A DNA stretch of 64,000 nucleotides, taken from the NCBI GenBank assembly GCA_023143095.1, contig JAGLIF010000008.1, positions 1 to 64,000 of the forward strand, read 5' to 3'. Source of the stretch: Candidatus Altimarinota bacterium. GTDB taxonomy: Bacteria; Patescibacteriota; Gracilibacteria; UBA4473. Position numbers and translations under genes: made by a program. The notes under the pieces were generated by a model. That model saw only the letters and a list, made by a program, of their open reading frames with translations. It was not told the origin of the DNA and did no database searches. Below are positions 1-8,691 of the stretch, in pieces; position 1 is the first letter of the stretch; each line of letters starts with the position of its first letter.

Positions 1-222
1 AGTGGACGAACCTCTAGTGTACCGGTTGTCGTGTCAACGGCATTGCCGGGTAGCTACGTTCGGACGGGATAAGAGCTGAAAGCATCTAAGCTCGAAGCCT
101 CTTCTAAGATAAGATTTCTCTGTCTTCGGACAATAAGACCACTGGGAGACTACCAGTTTGATAGGTCTCAAGTATAAGCACAGCAATGTGTTAAGCTGAG
201 AGATACTAATCGGTCGAATGAA
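1..222 (+). rRNA. rrl: 23S ribosomal RNA, 3' end (partial)
   Basis: The first bases match the conserved end of domain VI of 23S rRNA: the segment with GGACGAACCTCTAGTGTACC, then the GGGTAGCTACGTTCGG block, and the terminal AGAGATACTAATCGGTCGA. The gene starts before the window. The 3' end is placed where the conserved sequence gives way to a T-rich spacer and could be off by several bases. Confidence 0.95.
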
Positions 223-348
223 TTTTTTTAATTTTTCTTTACTTACTTGTTTTCTCTTTCGGTGAGTAATTTCAAATGAATTTCAAAAAGTATTATAAGC
301 ACAAACACAAACGACACTGATCACAATTCGCACCAAGAAAGAAGACTT

Positions 349-467
349 GGTGTTGATGTTTCTAGCGAGGAGGGTACACCTGATCTCATTCCGAACTCAG
401 CAGTTAAGCTCCTCAGCGCCGATGATACTTGGGAATCCCTGGGAAAGTAGGTCGACATCAACACTAA
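349..467 (+). rRNA. rrf: 5S ribosomal RNA
   Basis: The interior carries the 5S core (GCGAGGAGGGTACACCTGAT, then CCGAACTCAGCAGTTAAGCTC and a final GGGAAAGTAGGTCG). The ends pair as TTGGTGTTGATG with CATCAACACTAA, and the pairing continues outward to GACTTGG/CTAAGTC. It lies about 125 bases after the 23S gene, the usual bacterial order. The T run directly after the extended stem may make the precursor stem double as a processing or termination signal. Ends are approximate. Confidence 0.93.
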
Positions 468-483
468 GTCTTTTTTTACGTCC

Positions 484-580
484 AGGGGAAACCAGTTTCC
501 CCTAGATATTTCGCCTTCGGCGAAAATACCCCTTCTAAAATAGGAATTTCTTCACTTAGGGAACCCGCGAGACCCTAAGT
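484..580 (+). terminator. Three consecutive hairpins behind the rRNA operon
   Basis: AGGGGAAA/TTTCCCCT with a 4-base loop (484-503), TTTCGCC/GGCGAAA with loop TTC (510-526), and ACTTAGGG/CCCTAAGT (554-580) follow the 5S gene. None has a long T tail, so this may be a processing or termination region of the rRNA transcript and not a single classical terminator. Confidence 0.5.
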
Positions 581-583
581 TCA

Positions 584-883
584 GAAATGATTTTTTTGAT
601 TAAAACTGTTGTTCTTATATTTATAATTGTAGCAAGAGTTCGAACTTGGGGGGCTTAAAGTTCGAACTCTATACAGAAATAAGAAAAGCAAAATATCGTA
701 GATCCTGAAATAAATTCAGGACGACAAAATACATGGCTCCCTGCTTTCGCAGGGATGAGGGAGGAGAAAAAGAATTCGAACTTGGGATGCTTAAAGTTCG
801 AACTCTATTCTTATATTTTCTTTTTCTCTTTGCGAAAATTTTCTATTTCAATACTCTTTTCCAGAAAATAAAAAGTTTTTTAT
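584..883. repeat. Intergenic repeat cluster (families A, B, C) before topA
   Basis: This gap has no gene. It holds family A twice (635-670 and 771-806: AGAGTTCGAACTT, short spacer, AAAGTTCGAACTCT), family B once (691-730: a TCCTGAA/TTCAGGA hairpin inside the frame ATCGTAGA...GACGACA) and family C once (735-763: CCCTGC/GCAGGG). All recur elsewhere in the window. The last 75 bases before topA are AT-rich and probably hold its promoter. Confidence 0.8.
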
Positions 884-3226
884 ATGTCTAAAAATTTAGT
901 AATCGTTGAGTCCCCAGCTAAAGCAAAAACTATCGAAAAATTTCTTGGAAAAGATTTTATTGTAAAATCCAGTTATGGACACATAAGAGATTTGCCCAAA
1001 AAAAAGATGGGAGTCGATATTGAAAATAATTTCGAGCCAACCTATGAGATTTCTCCAGATAAGAAAAAAACAGTAGCTGAACTAAAAAAAGTAGCAAAAG
1101 GTAAAGAAGTTTGGCTAGCGGCCGATGAGGATCGCGAAGGAGAAGCTATTGCTTGGCATGTTTGTGAGGCTTTAAAATTGGATCCAAGAAAAACCAAACG
1201 AATTGTTTTTCATGAAATTACAAAGCCCGCCATTGTAAAATCGATAGAGATGCCAAGGACGGTAAATATGGATCTTGTGGATGCGCAACAAGCGCGTCGA
1301 ATTTTAGATCGATTGGTGGGGTATGAGTTGTCTCCAGTGTTATGGAAAAAGATTCAGGCAGGACTTTCTGCTGGACGAGTGCAATCGGTAGCCGTGCGTT
1401 TGATTGTCGAACGAGAACGAGAGATTGAAGCGTTTAATGCTCATTCCGTTTTTAAAGTAACAGCAGAATTTGATTTAGGAAATGGAAAGGTTTTGAAAGC
1501 CGAATTGTCTCAAACTTTCAAAACACAGGAAGAAGCAAAAGGATTTTTAGAAAAATGCAAAGAAGCGGATTTTACAGTTGAGTCACTGGAAATAAAACCT
1601 GGGAAAAAGTCTCCTGCAGCTCCATTTACGACTTCAACACTACAGCAGGAAGCTTCACGAAAACTTGGGTTTTCGGTAAAGCAAACCATGATGGTAGCAC
1701 AGCGATTATATGAAGCAGGAAAGATTACTTATATGCGTACGGATTCATTGAATCTATCTGATCAAGCTATTGCACAAGCTGCGGTTGAGATAGAAAAAAA
1801 TTATGGAAAACAGTATCTAGAAGTTCGAAAGTATAAAACAAAATCAGCAAATGCACAGGAAGCGCATGAGGCAATTCGACCAACAGATTTTGCTTGCAGT
1901 GAGGTGGTGAAGGGAGAACGAAATGAAATTAGGTTGTATGACTTGATCTGGAAACGAACGATTGCTTCACAAATGGCACAGGCAAAGATTGAAAAAACAG
2001 TCGCAACGATTTCGGTTTCTACCACGGAAGAAAAATTGGTTGCTTTGGGAGAAGTATTGAAATTTGATGGTTTTTTGAAAGTTTATCTTGAGGGCACAGA
2101 CGATGAAGAAAATGCAGAAGAAAAAAACATGTTGCCACCGCTCAAGGAAGGACAAGATTTAGTTTTGGCTTATATGATGGCGAAACAAAATTTCTCAAGA
2201 CCTAAGGCACGATATACAGAGGCTAGTTTAGTAAAAAAAATGGAGGAGATGGGAATTGGTCGACCGTCGACTTATGCACCAACTATTTCTACGATTCAGG
2301 ATCGTAAATATATTGAAAAGAAAGGACTTGATTCACAGCAAAGAGCTGTACAAATTTTGACACTTAGAAAGGGGGATATATCAGAAGAAGAAAAACAAGA
2401 AAATTTTGGCGCTGAAAAAAATAAATTGTTTCCAACCGAAATTGGAAAAATTGTGACGGATTTTTTAGTGAAGCATTTTACATCGGTACTCGATTATGGA
2501 TTTACGGCGAAGGCTGAGGAAGAGTTTGATAAAATTGCTGAAGGAAAAACAAAGTGGAACAAAATGATACAAGGATTTTATGGAGGATTTCATCAGTTGA
2601 TTGAAGATTCGGGAGGGATTTCAAAAGAAGAAGCGTCATCGGTTCGAGAGCTGGGAGTAGATCCAAAATCAAAAAAACCGGTATTTGCTCGAATTGGACG
2701 ATTTGGACCAATGATTCAGATTGGGACGAAGGATGATGAGGAAAAACCAAAATTTGCGTCTATTCCAGAAGACAAAACCATTGAAAAAATTACTTTAGAA
2801 GAGGCTTTGGCACAATTTGAGTTTCCGAAACTGATTGGAAAAACACCTGAAGGTGATGAGATTATGCTGAATTTGGGTCGATTTGGACCTTATTTAAAAA
2901 TAGGAAAACTCAATGTGGGACTTAAAAAAGAAGTTAAGGGTAACGAAGGAGAAGTTATACCAGGAGATAATCCTAACAATCTTTCTTTGACACGAGCGCT
3001 GGAATTATACGAAGAGAAAAAAGAACAAGAAAAAAATCGATATATAGCAGAATGGCCAGACGAAAAAATTTGGGTGCTTAGAGGACCTTTTGGGATTTAT
3101 ATCAAAGCGGATAAAAAGAATGTTCGAATTCCAAAATCAATAGAAGATCCAGAGAAACTTACACTTGAAGCGTGTAAGGAGATTATTGCTGCCGCTCCAG
3201 CGAGCAAAGGACGAAGACGAAAGTAA
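884..3226 (+). CDS. topA: DNA topoisomerase I (type IA)
   Basis: Relaxes negative supercoils by cutting one strand through a 5'-phosphotyrosine link. The N-terminal TOPRIM domain begins with KNLVIVESPAKAKTIEKFLG and has the acidic AADEDREGEAIAWH motif. The catalytic tyrosine is Tyr283 in the family motif ITYMRTDS. GIGRPSTYAPTI follows near residue 460. The C-terminal third has no Cys4 zinc fingers. Instead it has glycine-aromatic repeats (RFGPMIQIG, RFGPYLKIG, GPFGIYIK) of the topoisomerase C-terminal repeat type, and a basic end (KGRRRK). Its 780 residues fit the family. It stands alone between a repeat cluster and a SanA-like gene on the same strand. Confidence 0.97.
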   Translation: MSKNLVIVESPAKAKTIEKFLGKDFIVKSSYGHIRDLPKKKMGVDIENNFEPTYEISPDKKKTVAELKKVAKGKEVWLAADEDREGEAIAWHVCEALKLDPRKTKRIVFHEITKPAIVKSIEMPRTVNMDLVDAQQARRILDRLVGYELSPVLWKKIQAGLSAGRVQSVAVRLIVEREREIEAFNAHSVFKVTAEFDLGNGKVLKAELSQTFKTQEEAKGFLEKCKEADFTVESLEIKPGKKSPAAPFTTSTLQQEASRKLGFSVKQTMMVAQRLYEAGKITYMRTDSLNLSDQAIAQAAVEIEKNYGKQYLEVRKYKTKSANAQEAHEAIRPTDFACSEVVKGERNEIRLYDLIWKRTIASQMAQAKIEKTVATISVSTTEEKLVALGEVLKFDGFLKVYLEGTDDEENAEEKNMLPPLKEGQDLVLAYMMAKQNFSRPKARYTEASLVKKMEEMGIGRPSTYAPTISTIQDRKYIEKKGLDSQQRAVQILTLRKGDISEEEKQENFGAEKNKLFPTEIGKIVTDFLVKHFTSVLDYGFTAKAEEEFDKIAEGKTKWNKMIQGFYGGFHQLIEDSGGISKEEASSVRELGVDPKSKKPVFARIGRFGPMIQIGTKDDEEKPKFASIPEDKTIEKITLEEALAQFEFPKLIGKTPEGDEIMLNLGRFGPYLKIGKLNVGLKKEVKGNEGEVIPGDNPNNLSLTRALELYEEKKEQEKNRYIAEWPDEKIWVLRGPFGIYIKADKKNVRIPKSIEDPEKLTLEACKEIIAAAPASKGRRRK

Positions 3227-3303
3227 CTATTCTCGTCGAAATTGCTGTATTATTTTTCTTTAATTTCTTTCTATTTTAGTATAAAAAAGCTATTTTTTCT
3301 AGG

Positions 3304-3894
3304 ATGAATGCTTGGAAAAAATATTTGTTAGGTTTTTTGGGACTTATTACGCTGAGTGGAATGTGGTCGGCAATATTTGTTATGTGGCATTATGATGAGA
3401 CCTTTCAAGGGACTGTATTGGAAAATGGGACAGATAAAAAGATTTGTGCGGTAATCTTTGGAGCTGCGGTATGGAAAGGTGATAGACCTTCGCATGCGCT
3501 TTCTGATAGACTTTTTACGGGAATTGATTTGTATCAAGAAGGGAAAGTGAATTGTCTTGTTTTATCGGGGAGTGTTTCCGAGTTAGGAGCTAGTCACGAA
3601 GTAGAGATTATGAAAGAATTAGTCCTTGAAAAAAAGATTCCTTTGGAGGATTTAGTATTGGATTTTGAGGGGGAAAATACCCTCGCAACGATAAAAAATC
3701 TTCCTGCAGGAGTTAATTTATTTGTCTTTGTTTCTAACGATTTTCATTTAGCTCGAATAAAATTACTTGCTCAAAAAGAGGGAATAGATGGTTTTTTCTT
3801 GCAAGCAGCAACTTATCAAAAAGCTCGATACACTAAAGAACCCTATTTTTTCTTTCGAGAAGTAGTGGCGAATATTTGGTATGCTTTGTCTTAG
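3304..3894 (+). CDS. SanA/YdcF-like DUF218 membrane protein
   Basis: A 196-residue protein with one N-terminal membrane segment (about residues 8-28), followed by a DUF218 fold outside the membrane. Family signatures are AVIFGAAVWKGDRPSHALSDRL, LVLSGS, and VFVSNDFHLARIKLLAQKEG near the end. SanA and YdcF/ElyC relatives take part in envelope maintenance, but their biochemical role is poorly defined, so no reaction is claimed. Its TAG stop lies at the edge of a family A repeat. The start ATG at 3304 follows an AT-rich 77-base gap after topA. Confidence 0.85.
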   Translation: MNAWKKYLLGFLGLITLSGMWSAIFVMWHYDETFQGTVLENGTDKKICAVIFGAAVWKGDRPSHALSDRLFTGIDLYQEGKVNCLVLSGSVSELGASHEVEIMKELVLEKKIPLEDLVLDFEGENTLATIKNLPAGVNLFVFVSNDFHLARIKLLAQKEGIDGFFLQAATYQKARYTKEPYFFFREVVANIWYALS

Positions 3895-3947
3895 AGTTCG
3901 AACTTAGGAAGTCTGTCCTCATTCCTGCGAAGGCAGGAACCTATTCC
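3893..3947. repeat. Half family A plus family C repeat
   Basis: AGAGTTCGAACTTAGG (3893-3908) is one arm of the family A palindrome, and it overlaps the TAG stop of the SanA-like gene. A family C hairpin, TTCCTGC/GCAGGAA, follows at 3922-3939. The hairpin lies between two convergent genes and may terminate both. Confidence 0.7.
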
Positions 3948-4237
3948 CCCCCTTTTTTTAAGTAATTTTTAATATTTGGAATAAAGAGCACGATAAGCCA
4001 CATTATTAAAACAGGAATTAACATTAATAGACCTAACAATAGACCACTTTTGATTAGACCGTCAGTTTCTAATTCTATAAATGGACCGCCTTCATATCCC
4101 AATAGATGATCAACTAATATCATTATTGTTGCACCCCATAACATCAAACTTAAAAAGTCTAGTTTGTATTCCTTCTTTAGAAGATACCATAGTAAAGTTG
4201 CTATAAGTGCTGAAATGAATGTTGTAATTAGCCACAT
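3941..4237 (-). CDS. Small membrane protein (paralogue of the next gene)
   Basis: 98 residues with three predicted membrane segments (about 3-19, 28-45 and 63-88) and a lysine-rich C-terminal tail. I do not recognise a family. It aligns with the product of the gene just upstream: KEYKLDFLSLMLWGATIMILVDH corresponds to the partner's YHIEWLNTMIWGGVAMLTIEH. Both therefore have an acidic residue plus histidine at the end of a membrane helix. They are separated by about 50 bases and probably share a transcript. Confidence 0.7.
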   Translation of the reverse strand: MWLITTFISALIATLLWYLLKKEYKLDFLSLMLWGATIMILVDHLLGYEGGPFIELETDGLIKSGLLLGLLMLIPVLIMWLIVLFIPNIKNYLKKGGE

Positions 4238-4287
4238 AAGTTTATGTTGTTAGAGAAATGTTGATAAATAAATTTGTATCAAAAAAA

Positions 4288-4647
4288 TTAAGATTTTGAT
4301 ATTTCTTCGGCACGAAGTTGGTCTGTAATTTTCTTTTCATGCATCTTTTCTAAAGTGTTTGCAACCAAAACCATTATTATCCAAACAAAGAAAATAGCAA
4401 TCGTCATTGCTGTACCTATGGTTGCAATTTCTTTAAGCATCATTGGAATTTCAGAAGGGGTTTCCATCGCTGTCAAAAATGGTGGGAATAGAACTATTTC
4501 ACCATGAGCAATATGTTCAATTGTTAGCATTGCAACTCCGCCCCAAATCATTGTATTTAGCCATTCTATATGATATTTTTGGGGGATTTTTTTTCTCAAG
4601 CTTGTTGTTACGATCGCTACTGTTGTTGGTGCCAAAAAACAAGCCAT
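4288..4647 (-). CDS. Small membrane protein (paralogue of the preceding gene)
   Basis: 119 residues with three hydrophobic segments and a charged C-terminal tail (EKMHEKKITDQLRAEE). The central helix ends in LTIEHIAHGE, matching LVDHLLGYE of the neighbour, so the pair looks like a tandem duplication that diverged. No signal peptide cleavage site is apparent, and no family is recognised. The ATG is preceded by a long T-rich stretch on the plus strand (A-rich on the coding strand) without a clear Shine-Dalgarno sequence. Confidence 0.7.
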   Translation of the reverse strand: MACFLAPTTVAIVTTSLRKKIPQKYHIEWLNTMIWGGVAMLTIEHIAHGEIVLFPPFLTAMETPSEIPMMLKEIATIGTAMTIAIFFVWIIMVLVANTLEKMHEKKITDQLRAEEISKS

Positions 4648-5100
4648 TTTTTTTTATTTTTAATGATAAATTACTAAATATTCAAAATCATATAAGATTT
4701 TTATTTTAAAAACAAAATTAAAATTTTTTTAAGAAAAAACTGATTTAATAAACTAGTATTTCTCAACTCTAATTTTTGTCCTATGTATAGAGTTCGAACT
4801 TGGGGGGCTTAAAGTTCGAACTCTTTTTCTCTTCCATCATCTCTGCTTTCCCCTCCCTCATTCCTGCGGAGGCAGGAACCAATGTGTTTTGTCTTTCTGT
4901 ATAAAAAATTGTCTTCCCGTTCTTGAAACGGGATCTACGATATTTGCCTTTCTTATTATAAAAAAAAGACGGAGATTCTGAATCAAGTTCAGGACGACAG
5001 TAGGATCATTCTGCCACCCCCAAGTTCGAACTTAGGGAGCTTAAAGTTCGAACTCTTTTTCCCCTCCCTCATTCCTGCGGAGGCAGGAATCTCTTTTTTT
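4648..5100. repeat. Gene-free stretch with a dense repeat cluster
   Basis: 4648-4788 is very AT-rich and shows nothing further. It is followed by family A (4789-4824), family C (4852-4880), family B in reverse orientation (4911-4945, CCCGTTC/GAAACGGG type), a second family B (4971-5001), family A (5021-5056) and family C (5063-5093). Three palindrome families alternate within 310 bases. Confidence 0.8.
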
Positions 5101-5177
5101 GTATAGAACTTTCCTATATCGTTAAAGTAATGATAGGGGTTGGTAGTATGTGAACTGTGTTTGCGAAATTTGAAAAA

Positions 5178-5206
5178 TTGATTTTGCTTGAATTTTCTGT
5201 TAGAAT
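5178..5206 (+). promoter_or_regulatory. Likely promoter of the 2-hydroxyacid dehydrogenase gene
   Basis: TTGATT (5178-5183), a 17-base spacer, then TAGAAT (5201-5206). The start codon is only 8 bases after the -10 box, so the transcript would be leaderless or nearly so. Confidence 0.5.
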
Positions 5207-5214
5207 GATATGAG

Positions 5215-6177
5215 ATGATTGCTTCAAAAATAGTTTTTCTCGAAGTTGAACCTGAGGATTCGGAAAAAGTTCGACAAAAATTTCCGACGGCAAAAATTGA
5301 AAATATGGTTTTAACGGAAAAAGAAGTTTGGGAAAAATATCCTGATACGGAGATTTTGTGTGGATTTATTTATTCAACATTTTCAAAAAAGTTAATCAAA
5401 AATCTTCCAAATTTAAAACAAATTGTGACTCGGTCTGTCGGTTATGATCACATTGATTTGGCGGCAGCGATGGCACGAAAAATTAAAGTTTGTAATGTTC
5501 CAGATTATGGCGCGCATGTAATTGCAGAACATGTTTTTGCACTTTTACTTTCGACGATTCGTTGTGTTTCAAAAGGTGACAATTTAGTTGAAGAATGTCA
5601 GTTTGATTTTCACGGAATGCGTGGAATTGCACTGAAAGGTAAAACTTTGGGATTGATAGGAACGGGAAAAATTGGAAAAAATGTGGCACGAATTGCGTCT
5701 CTTGGTTTTTTGATGGATGTAATTGCATTTGATAAATTTCCCGATTTAGAATCGGCACGCGAAAACCATTTTCAATATGTAGATAATTTGGACGAAATTT
5801 GGGAAAAATCAGATATTATTTCATTGCATGTTCCGCTTTTACCAGATACCAAACATTTGATTTGTAAAGACTCAATTACGAAAATGAAAGATGGTGTGAT
5901 TTTGATAAATACTGCTCGAGGTGGTTTGATTGAAACAAAATCACTGATTTTAGCTGCGAGATCCGAGAAAATAAAATATGTAGCGCTTGATGTTTTGGAG
6001 CACGAAAAGAATATTAGAAAATATCGTGAATTAATCGAATTACCGAATGTTGTTATAACTCCGCATATTGCTTTTTATGCGGATGATTCAATGAATAAGA
6101 TGTTTTCAGAGGCGTTTGCGTCGATTGATCGATTTCTGAACGGAGAAAAATTAGAACACGAAGTTTTTGGAGTTTAA
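5215..6177 (+). CDS. D-isomer-specific 2-hydroxyacid dehydrogenase
   Basis: NAD-dependent dehydrogenase that interconverts a 2-keto acid and a D-2-hydroxy acid. The nucleotide-binding motif LGLIGTGKIGKNVA lies near residue 145. The catalytic Arg is in INTARGGLIE, the Glu in ALDVLEHE and the His in VITPHIAFY. The N-terminal catalytic half carries TRSVGYDHID. The length of 320 matches D-lactate dehydrogenase and related enzymes. The LDVLEHE and HIAFY segments resemble D-lactate dehydrogenases, but the substrate cannot be fixed from sequence. The gene is alone and has its own promoter. Confidence 0.9.
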   Translation: MIASKIVFLEVEPEDSEKVRQKFPTAKIENMVLTEKEVWEKYPDTEILCGFIYSTFSKKLIKNLPNLKQIVTRSVGYDHIDLAAAMARKIKVCNVPDYGAHVIAEHVFALLLSTIRCVSKGDNLVEECQFDFHGMRGIALKGKTLGLIGTGKIGKNVARIASLGFLMDVIAFDKFPDLESARENHFQYVDNLDEIWEKSDIISLHVPLLPDTKHLICKDSITKMKDGVILINTARGGLIETKSLILAARSEKIKYVALDVLEHEKNIRKYRELIELPNVVITPHIAFYADDSMNKMFSEAFASIDRFLNGEKLEHEVFGV

Positions 6178-6213
6178 TTATCAGAGTCTTCTTAAGGAAA
6201 CACTGAAAAACTC
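6177..6213. repeat. Family D ends, back to back
   Basis: ATTATCAGAGTCTTCTTAA (a right-end type sequence) runs directly into AAGGAAACACTGAAAAACTC (a left-end type sequence). These are the terminal inverted repeats of family D described at 60279-60467, here without an interior. They lie between two convergent genes. Confidence 0.6.
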
Positions 6214-6230
6214 AGAAAATAATAAATTTC

Positions 6231-7145
6231 TTAGTTGGATTTTTTGTATTTTTCTTGAAAATTTTCCTTCAATTTTTTGATATTAAAAATTCCTTCATTT
6301 GTGACAACTCTATGAAATAGTTTTGCGTTAACTCGATCATGTGAATATTTGATTCTATCATATTCAATTGGTTTTGAAGAGTGTTGTCTGGTGTGTTTAT
6401 GAATAAATACACCATGTTCTTTTTTTGATGATTCCCATAAGCTGAATTTTCTAGTATTTATAAAATTATAAATAGGAATATTTGCAAGATGCAATTCTGA
6501 AATTACTCCATGTGTTCCTGGGTCCATAACAAAATCTAGTGTGTTTTTTAGAGTCAATGCTCCGAAAAAAGCGATGTCTATGTTATCACAAATATGAGAA
6601 AGCATATAAGCGGGAACTACCTGAAATGAAATATTTGCTTCATGGAGAATTTCAATATTTGCATGTGTTTTTTCGCTCTCCTGTTCAGCAACAATAACAT
6701 TGAATTTTTGACCAATCTTTTTGAAGTTTATTAAAACATCATGAACACTGTGGCTATGATCATGAATTAATATATTTTTGTTTTTTACATCAATTTTCTC
6801 TGAATGTTTAATTATCAAATTTTTTTGATTATCTATATCTTCCAATAATTCCTGAATTTTATTAATTGTCAGAGTAATTAATTCTTGATCGTGCAGAGTA
6901 CTTTTAGTGTAATCTTTATATAAGTCTCGAAAGCAACTAATTAAAATTCCAAATTTTGGTTTGGTATTAGACATTACATGTACAAGTTGTTTGTATTGAG
7001 TATCCAAATCCTTGATATTTTGGTATTGGAAACTCTTAATTGATTTTAGAAATGATTCTAAAAATAATTTATTCATATCTCTTGTTCCAATATCAGCTTC
7101 AATTTCTCTTGCAAGCTGTGATACGAGGTTAATTTTTGATTTCAT
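6231..7145 (-). CDS. eIF-2B-like (IF-2B/R15P/MTNA superfamily) protein
   Basis: A 304-residue protein with the Rossmann-like core of the eIF2B alpha/beta/delta and sugar-phosphate isomerase superfamily. It shows KNILIHDHSHSVHDVL, NVIVAEQESEKTH (compare VxVxExRP in the family), VVPAYMLSHI, and DIAFFGALTLKN corresponding to the conserved D-x-x-x-x-GAD region. The usual catalytic Cys and the GAD acid are not evident (GALTLKN has no Asp), so enzymatic activity as a ribose-1,5-bisphosphate or methylthioribose-1-phosphate isomerase is doubtful. It probably shares a transcript with the transporter gene 21 bases upstream. Confidence 0.7.
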   Translation of the reverse strand: MKSKINLVSQLAREIEADIGTRDMNKLFLESFLKSIKSFQYQNIKDLDTQYKQLVHVMSNTKPKFGILISCFRDLYKDYTKSTLHDQELITLTINKIQELLEDIDNQKNLIIKHSEKIDVKNKNILIHDHSHSVHDVLINFKKIGQKFNVIVAEQESEKTHANIEILHEANISFQVVPAYMLSHICDNIDIAFFGALTLKNTLDFVMDPGTHGVISELHLANIPIYNFINTRKFSLWESSKKEHGVFIHKHTRQHSSKPIEYDRIKYSHDRVNAKLFHRVVTNEGIFNIKKLKENFQEKYKKSN

Positions 7146-7166
7146 TGTAGATTATTTAGTATTTCT

Positions 7167-8438
7167 TTAAGTGACAAAAAATAAGTAACCGCTACACAAT
7201 ATTAGTACTCCAATTGTTAGAGGAAAACTGAATTTCATGTATTCAAGGAAAGTAATTTTAACTCCATTTTTTTTGGCAATATCAACAGAAACAAGGTTAG
7301 CAGACGCGCCAACAAGAGTAGCATTACCTCCTAAACATGCACCAAGAGATAAAGACCACCATAAGATGCTCGTATCGATAGCAAATTGTGTTTGAATACC
7401 AAGAATTACAGGGATCATTATTGTAACAAAAGGAATGTTATCAAGAATCATAGATACAAAACCAGATATCCATAGAATAAGTAAAGATAAGTAAAAAATA
7501 TTGGAAGTAGAATTTGCAATGAAATGGCTGACCTGTTCAAGGATGCCTGTTTTTTCAATTCCTGCTACCATTATAAATAATCCTGCAAAAAAGAATAAGG
7601 TTGTCCACTCAACGGCTTCAAATGACTTGTGAATTTCAATTCTATTAGAAGTTAAAATGGCGAGAAGAATTGTTGAACCGAAGGCAATTAAGTATGTAGG
7701 AAGCCCAATTTGCTCTTGCATAAAAAAGCAAATAACAGTTAAGAGTAGGATTGCAATTGATTTAATAATAAAATCAATATGCATAGTCTTTTTTATAAAA
7801 GAATATTGGATTTTCTTTATCAGAATATTTGCTATTTGAAGCTTCACTAAATCATTTGTTATTGGTTTAATTTTCTTCCAATATGTAATGCAAAACACAA
7901 TCATAGCAAAAATTGTTGACATTAAGATAGGAATCCAAAGATTTAAGATGAAATCAAGGAAGCTGAATCCAGTTGCTCCGCCGATAATTATATTTGGAGG
8001 ATCACCAATAAGAGTTAAAGCACCACCAATGTTTGAGAAAATTATTTCTGCAAAAACGATTGGTTTAGGATCTTTTCCCATACCTTTAACCAACTGAATT
8101 GTGATTGGGATTATTAGTATTACAGTAGTAACATTATCAAGAAAAGCAGATAAAACGGCTGTAGTAAGTGAAAATAAGATAAAAATCTTAAGTGGATTTC
8201 CTTTTGTGATTGCAGCAATTTTTGTGCTAAGCCAATTAAAAATCCCACTTTGTGAGGAAATATTTACAAGCAACATCATAGCCATCAGGAGGAGAATTGT
8301 TTCGTATTCAACAGCAAAATAAGCTTCTTCAGGTGTTAAAACACCAAAAAAGATCATCAATAAAGCTCCAGCCAATGCTACAACGGACTTGTCATACCAT
8401 TCGAAAATTATAAACAGAAAACTAAGACCGAAGATCAA
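7167..8438 (-). CDS. NhaD/ArsB-type ion transporter (SLC13-like)
   Basis: An integral membrane protein of 423 residues with about 11-12 hydrophobic segments. The family signatures are LSAFLDNVTTVILIIPITI and NIGGALTLIGDPPNIIIG in the first half, and their counterparts SMILDNIPFVTIMIPVI and LGACLGGNATLVGASANLV in the second. This two-fold repeat is typical of the ion transporter superfamily that includes NhaD Na+/H+ antiporters and ArsB. The substrate is not determinable. The listed start is TTG. The frame stays open upstream to about 8547 with coding-like residues (LNYEKILNIITLL) but no ATG, GTG or TTG, so the true start is uncertain. Confidence 0.85.
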   Translation of the reverse strand: MIFGLSFLFIIFEWYDKSVVALAGALLMIFFGVLTPEEAYFAVEYETILLLMAMMLLVNISSQSGIFNWLSTKIAAITKGNPLKIFILFSLTTAVLSAFLDNVTTVILIIPITIQLVKGMGKDPKPIVFAEIIFSNIGGALTLIGDPPNIIIGGATGFSFLDFILNLWIPILMSTIFAMIVFCITYWKKIKPITNDLVKLQIANILIKKIQYSFIKKTMHIDFIIKSIAILLLTVICFFMQEQIGLPTYLIAFGSTILLAILTSNRIEIHKSFEAVEWTTLFFFAGLFIMVAGIEKTGILEQVSHFIANSTSNIFYLSLLILWISGFVSMILDNIPFVTIMIPVILGIQTQFAIDTSILWWSLSLGACLGGNATLVGASANLVSVDIAKKNGVKITFLEYMKFSFPLTIGVLILCSGYLFFVT

Positions 8439-8576
8439 AAGGGTTATGATATTAAGGATTTTTTCGTAATTAAGAGTTTTTTTCGAGACACTAGTCTTCT
8501 TTTTTTTTTGAGCAAGTAAAAATTTATTAAAAACCCTTTTTCCTCATCCTAGCACTCTATGTCTTTATTTCTACGC

Positions 8577-8671
8577 AGGTTAAAATTTATTCTCCACGCT
8601 GCTTTCATTTCATGCAGGTTGAAATTCATTTTCTACTCTCTCCTCATCCCCGCGTAGGCGGGGATCTATTT
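8577..8671. repeat. Family C repeat and degenerate neighbours
   Basis: TCATCCCCGCGTAGGCGGGG (8644-8663, a CCCCGC/GCGGGG hairpin) is family C. Upstream, ACGCAGGTTAAAATTTATTCT (8574 onward) and TGCAGGTTGAAATTCATTTTC are two related half copies. The hairpin lies between two genes of the same strand and may terminate transcription from the AhpD-like gene's downstream side. Confidence 0.5.
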
Positions 8672-8691
8672 TTGCAATGATCTAATTAAAA

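Noticed and set aside
635-806. Repeated GTTCGAACTT units looked like a possible CRISPR
   Set aside because: Copies are few, palindromic and unevenly spaced, and no cas gene is present. They recur singly in other intergenic gaps.
8439-8547. Upstream GTG (8491) as start of the NhaD/ArsB-type transporter
   Set aside because: It is out of frame with the gene by one base, and no other ATG, GTG or TTG exists in the open upstream frame.
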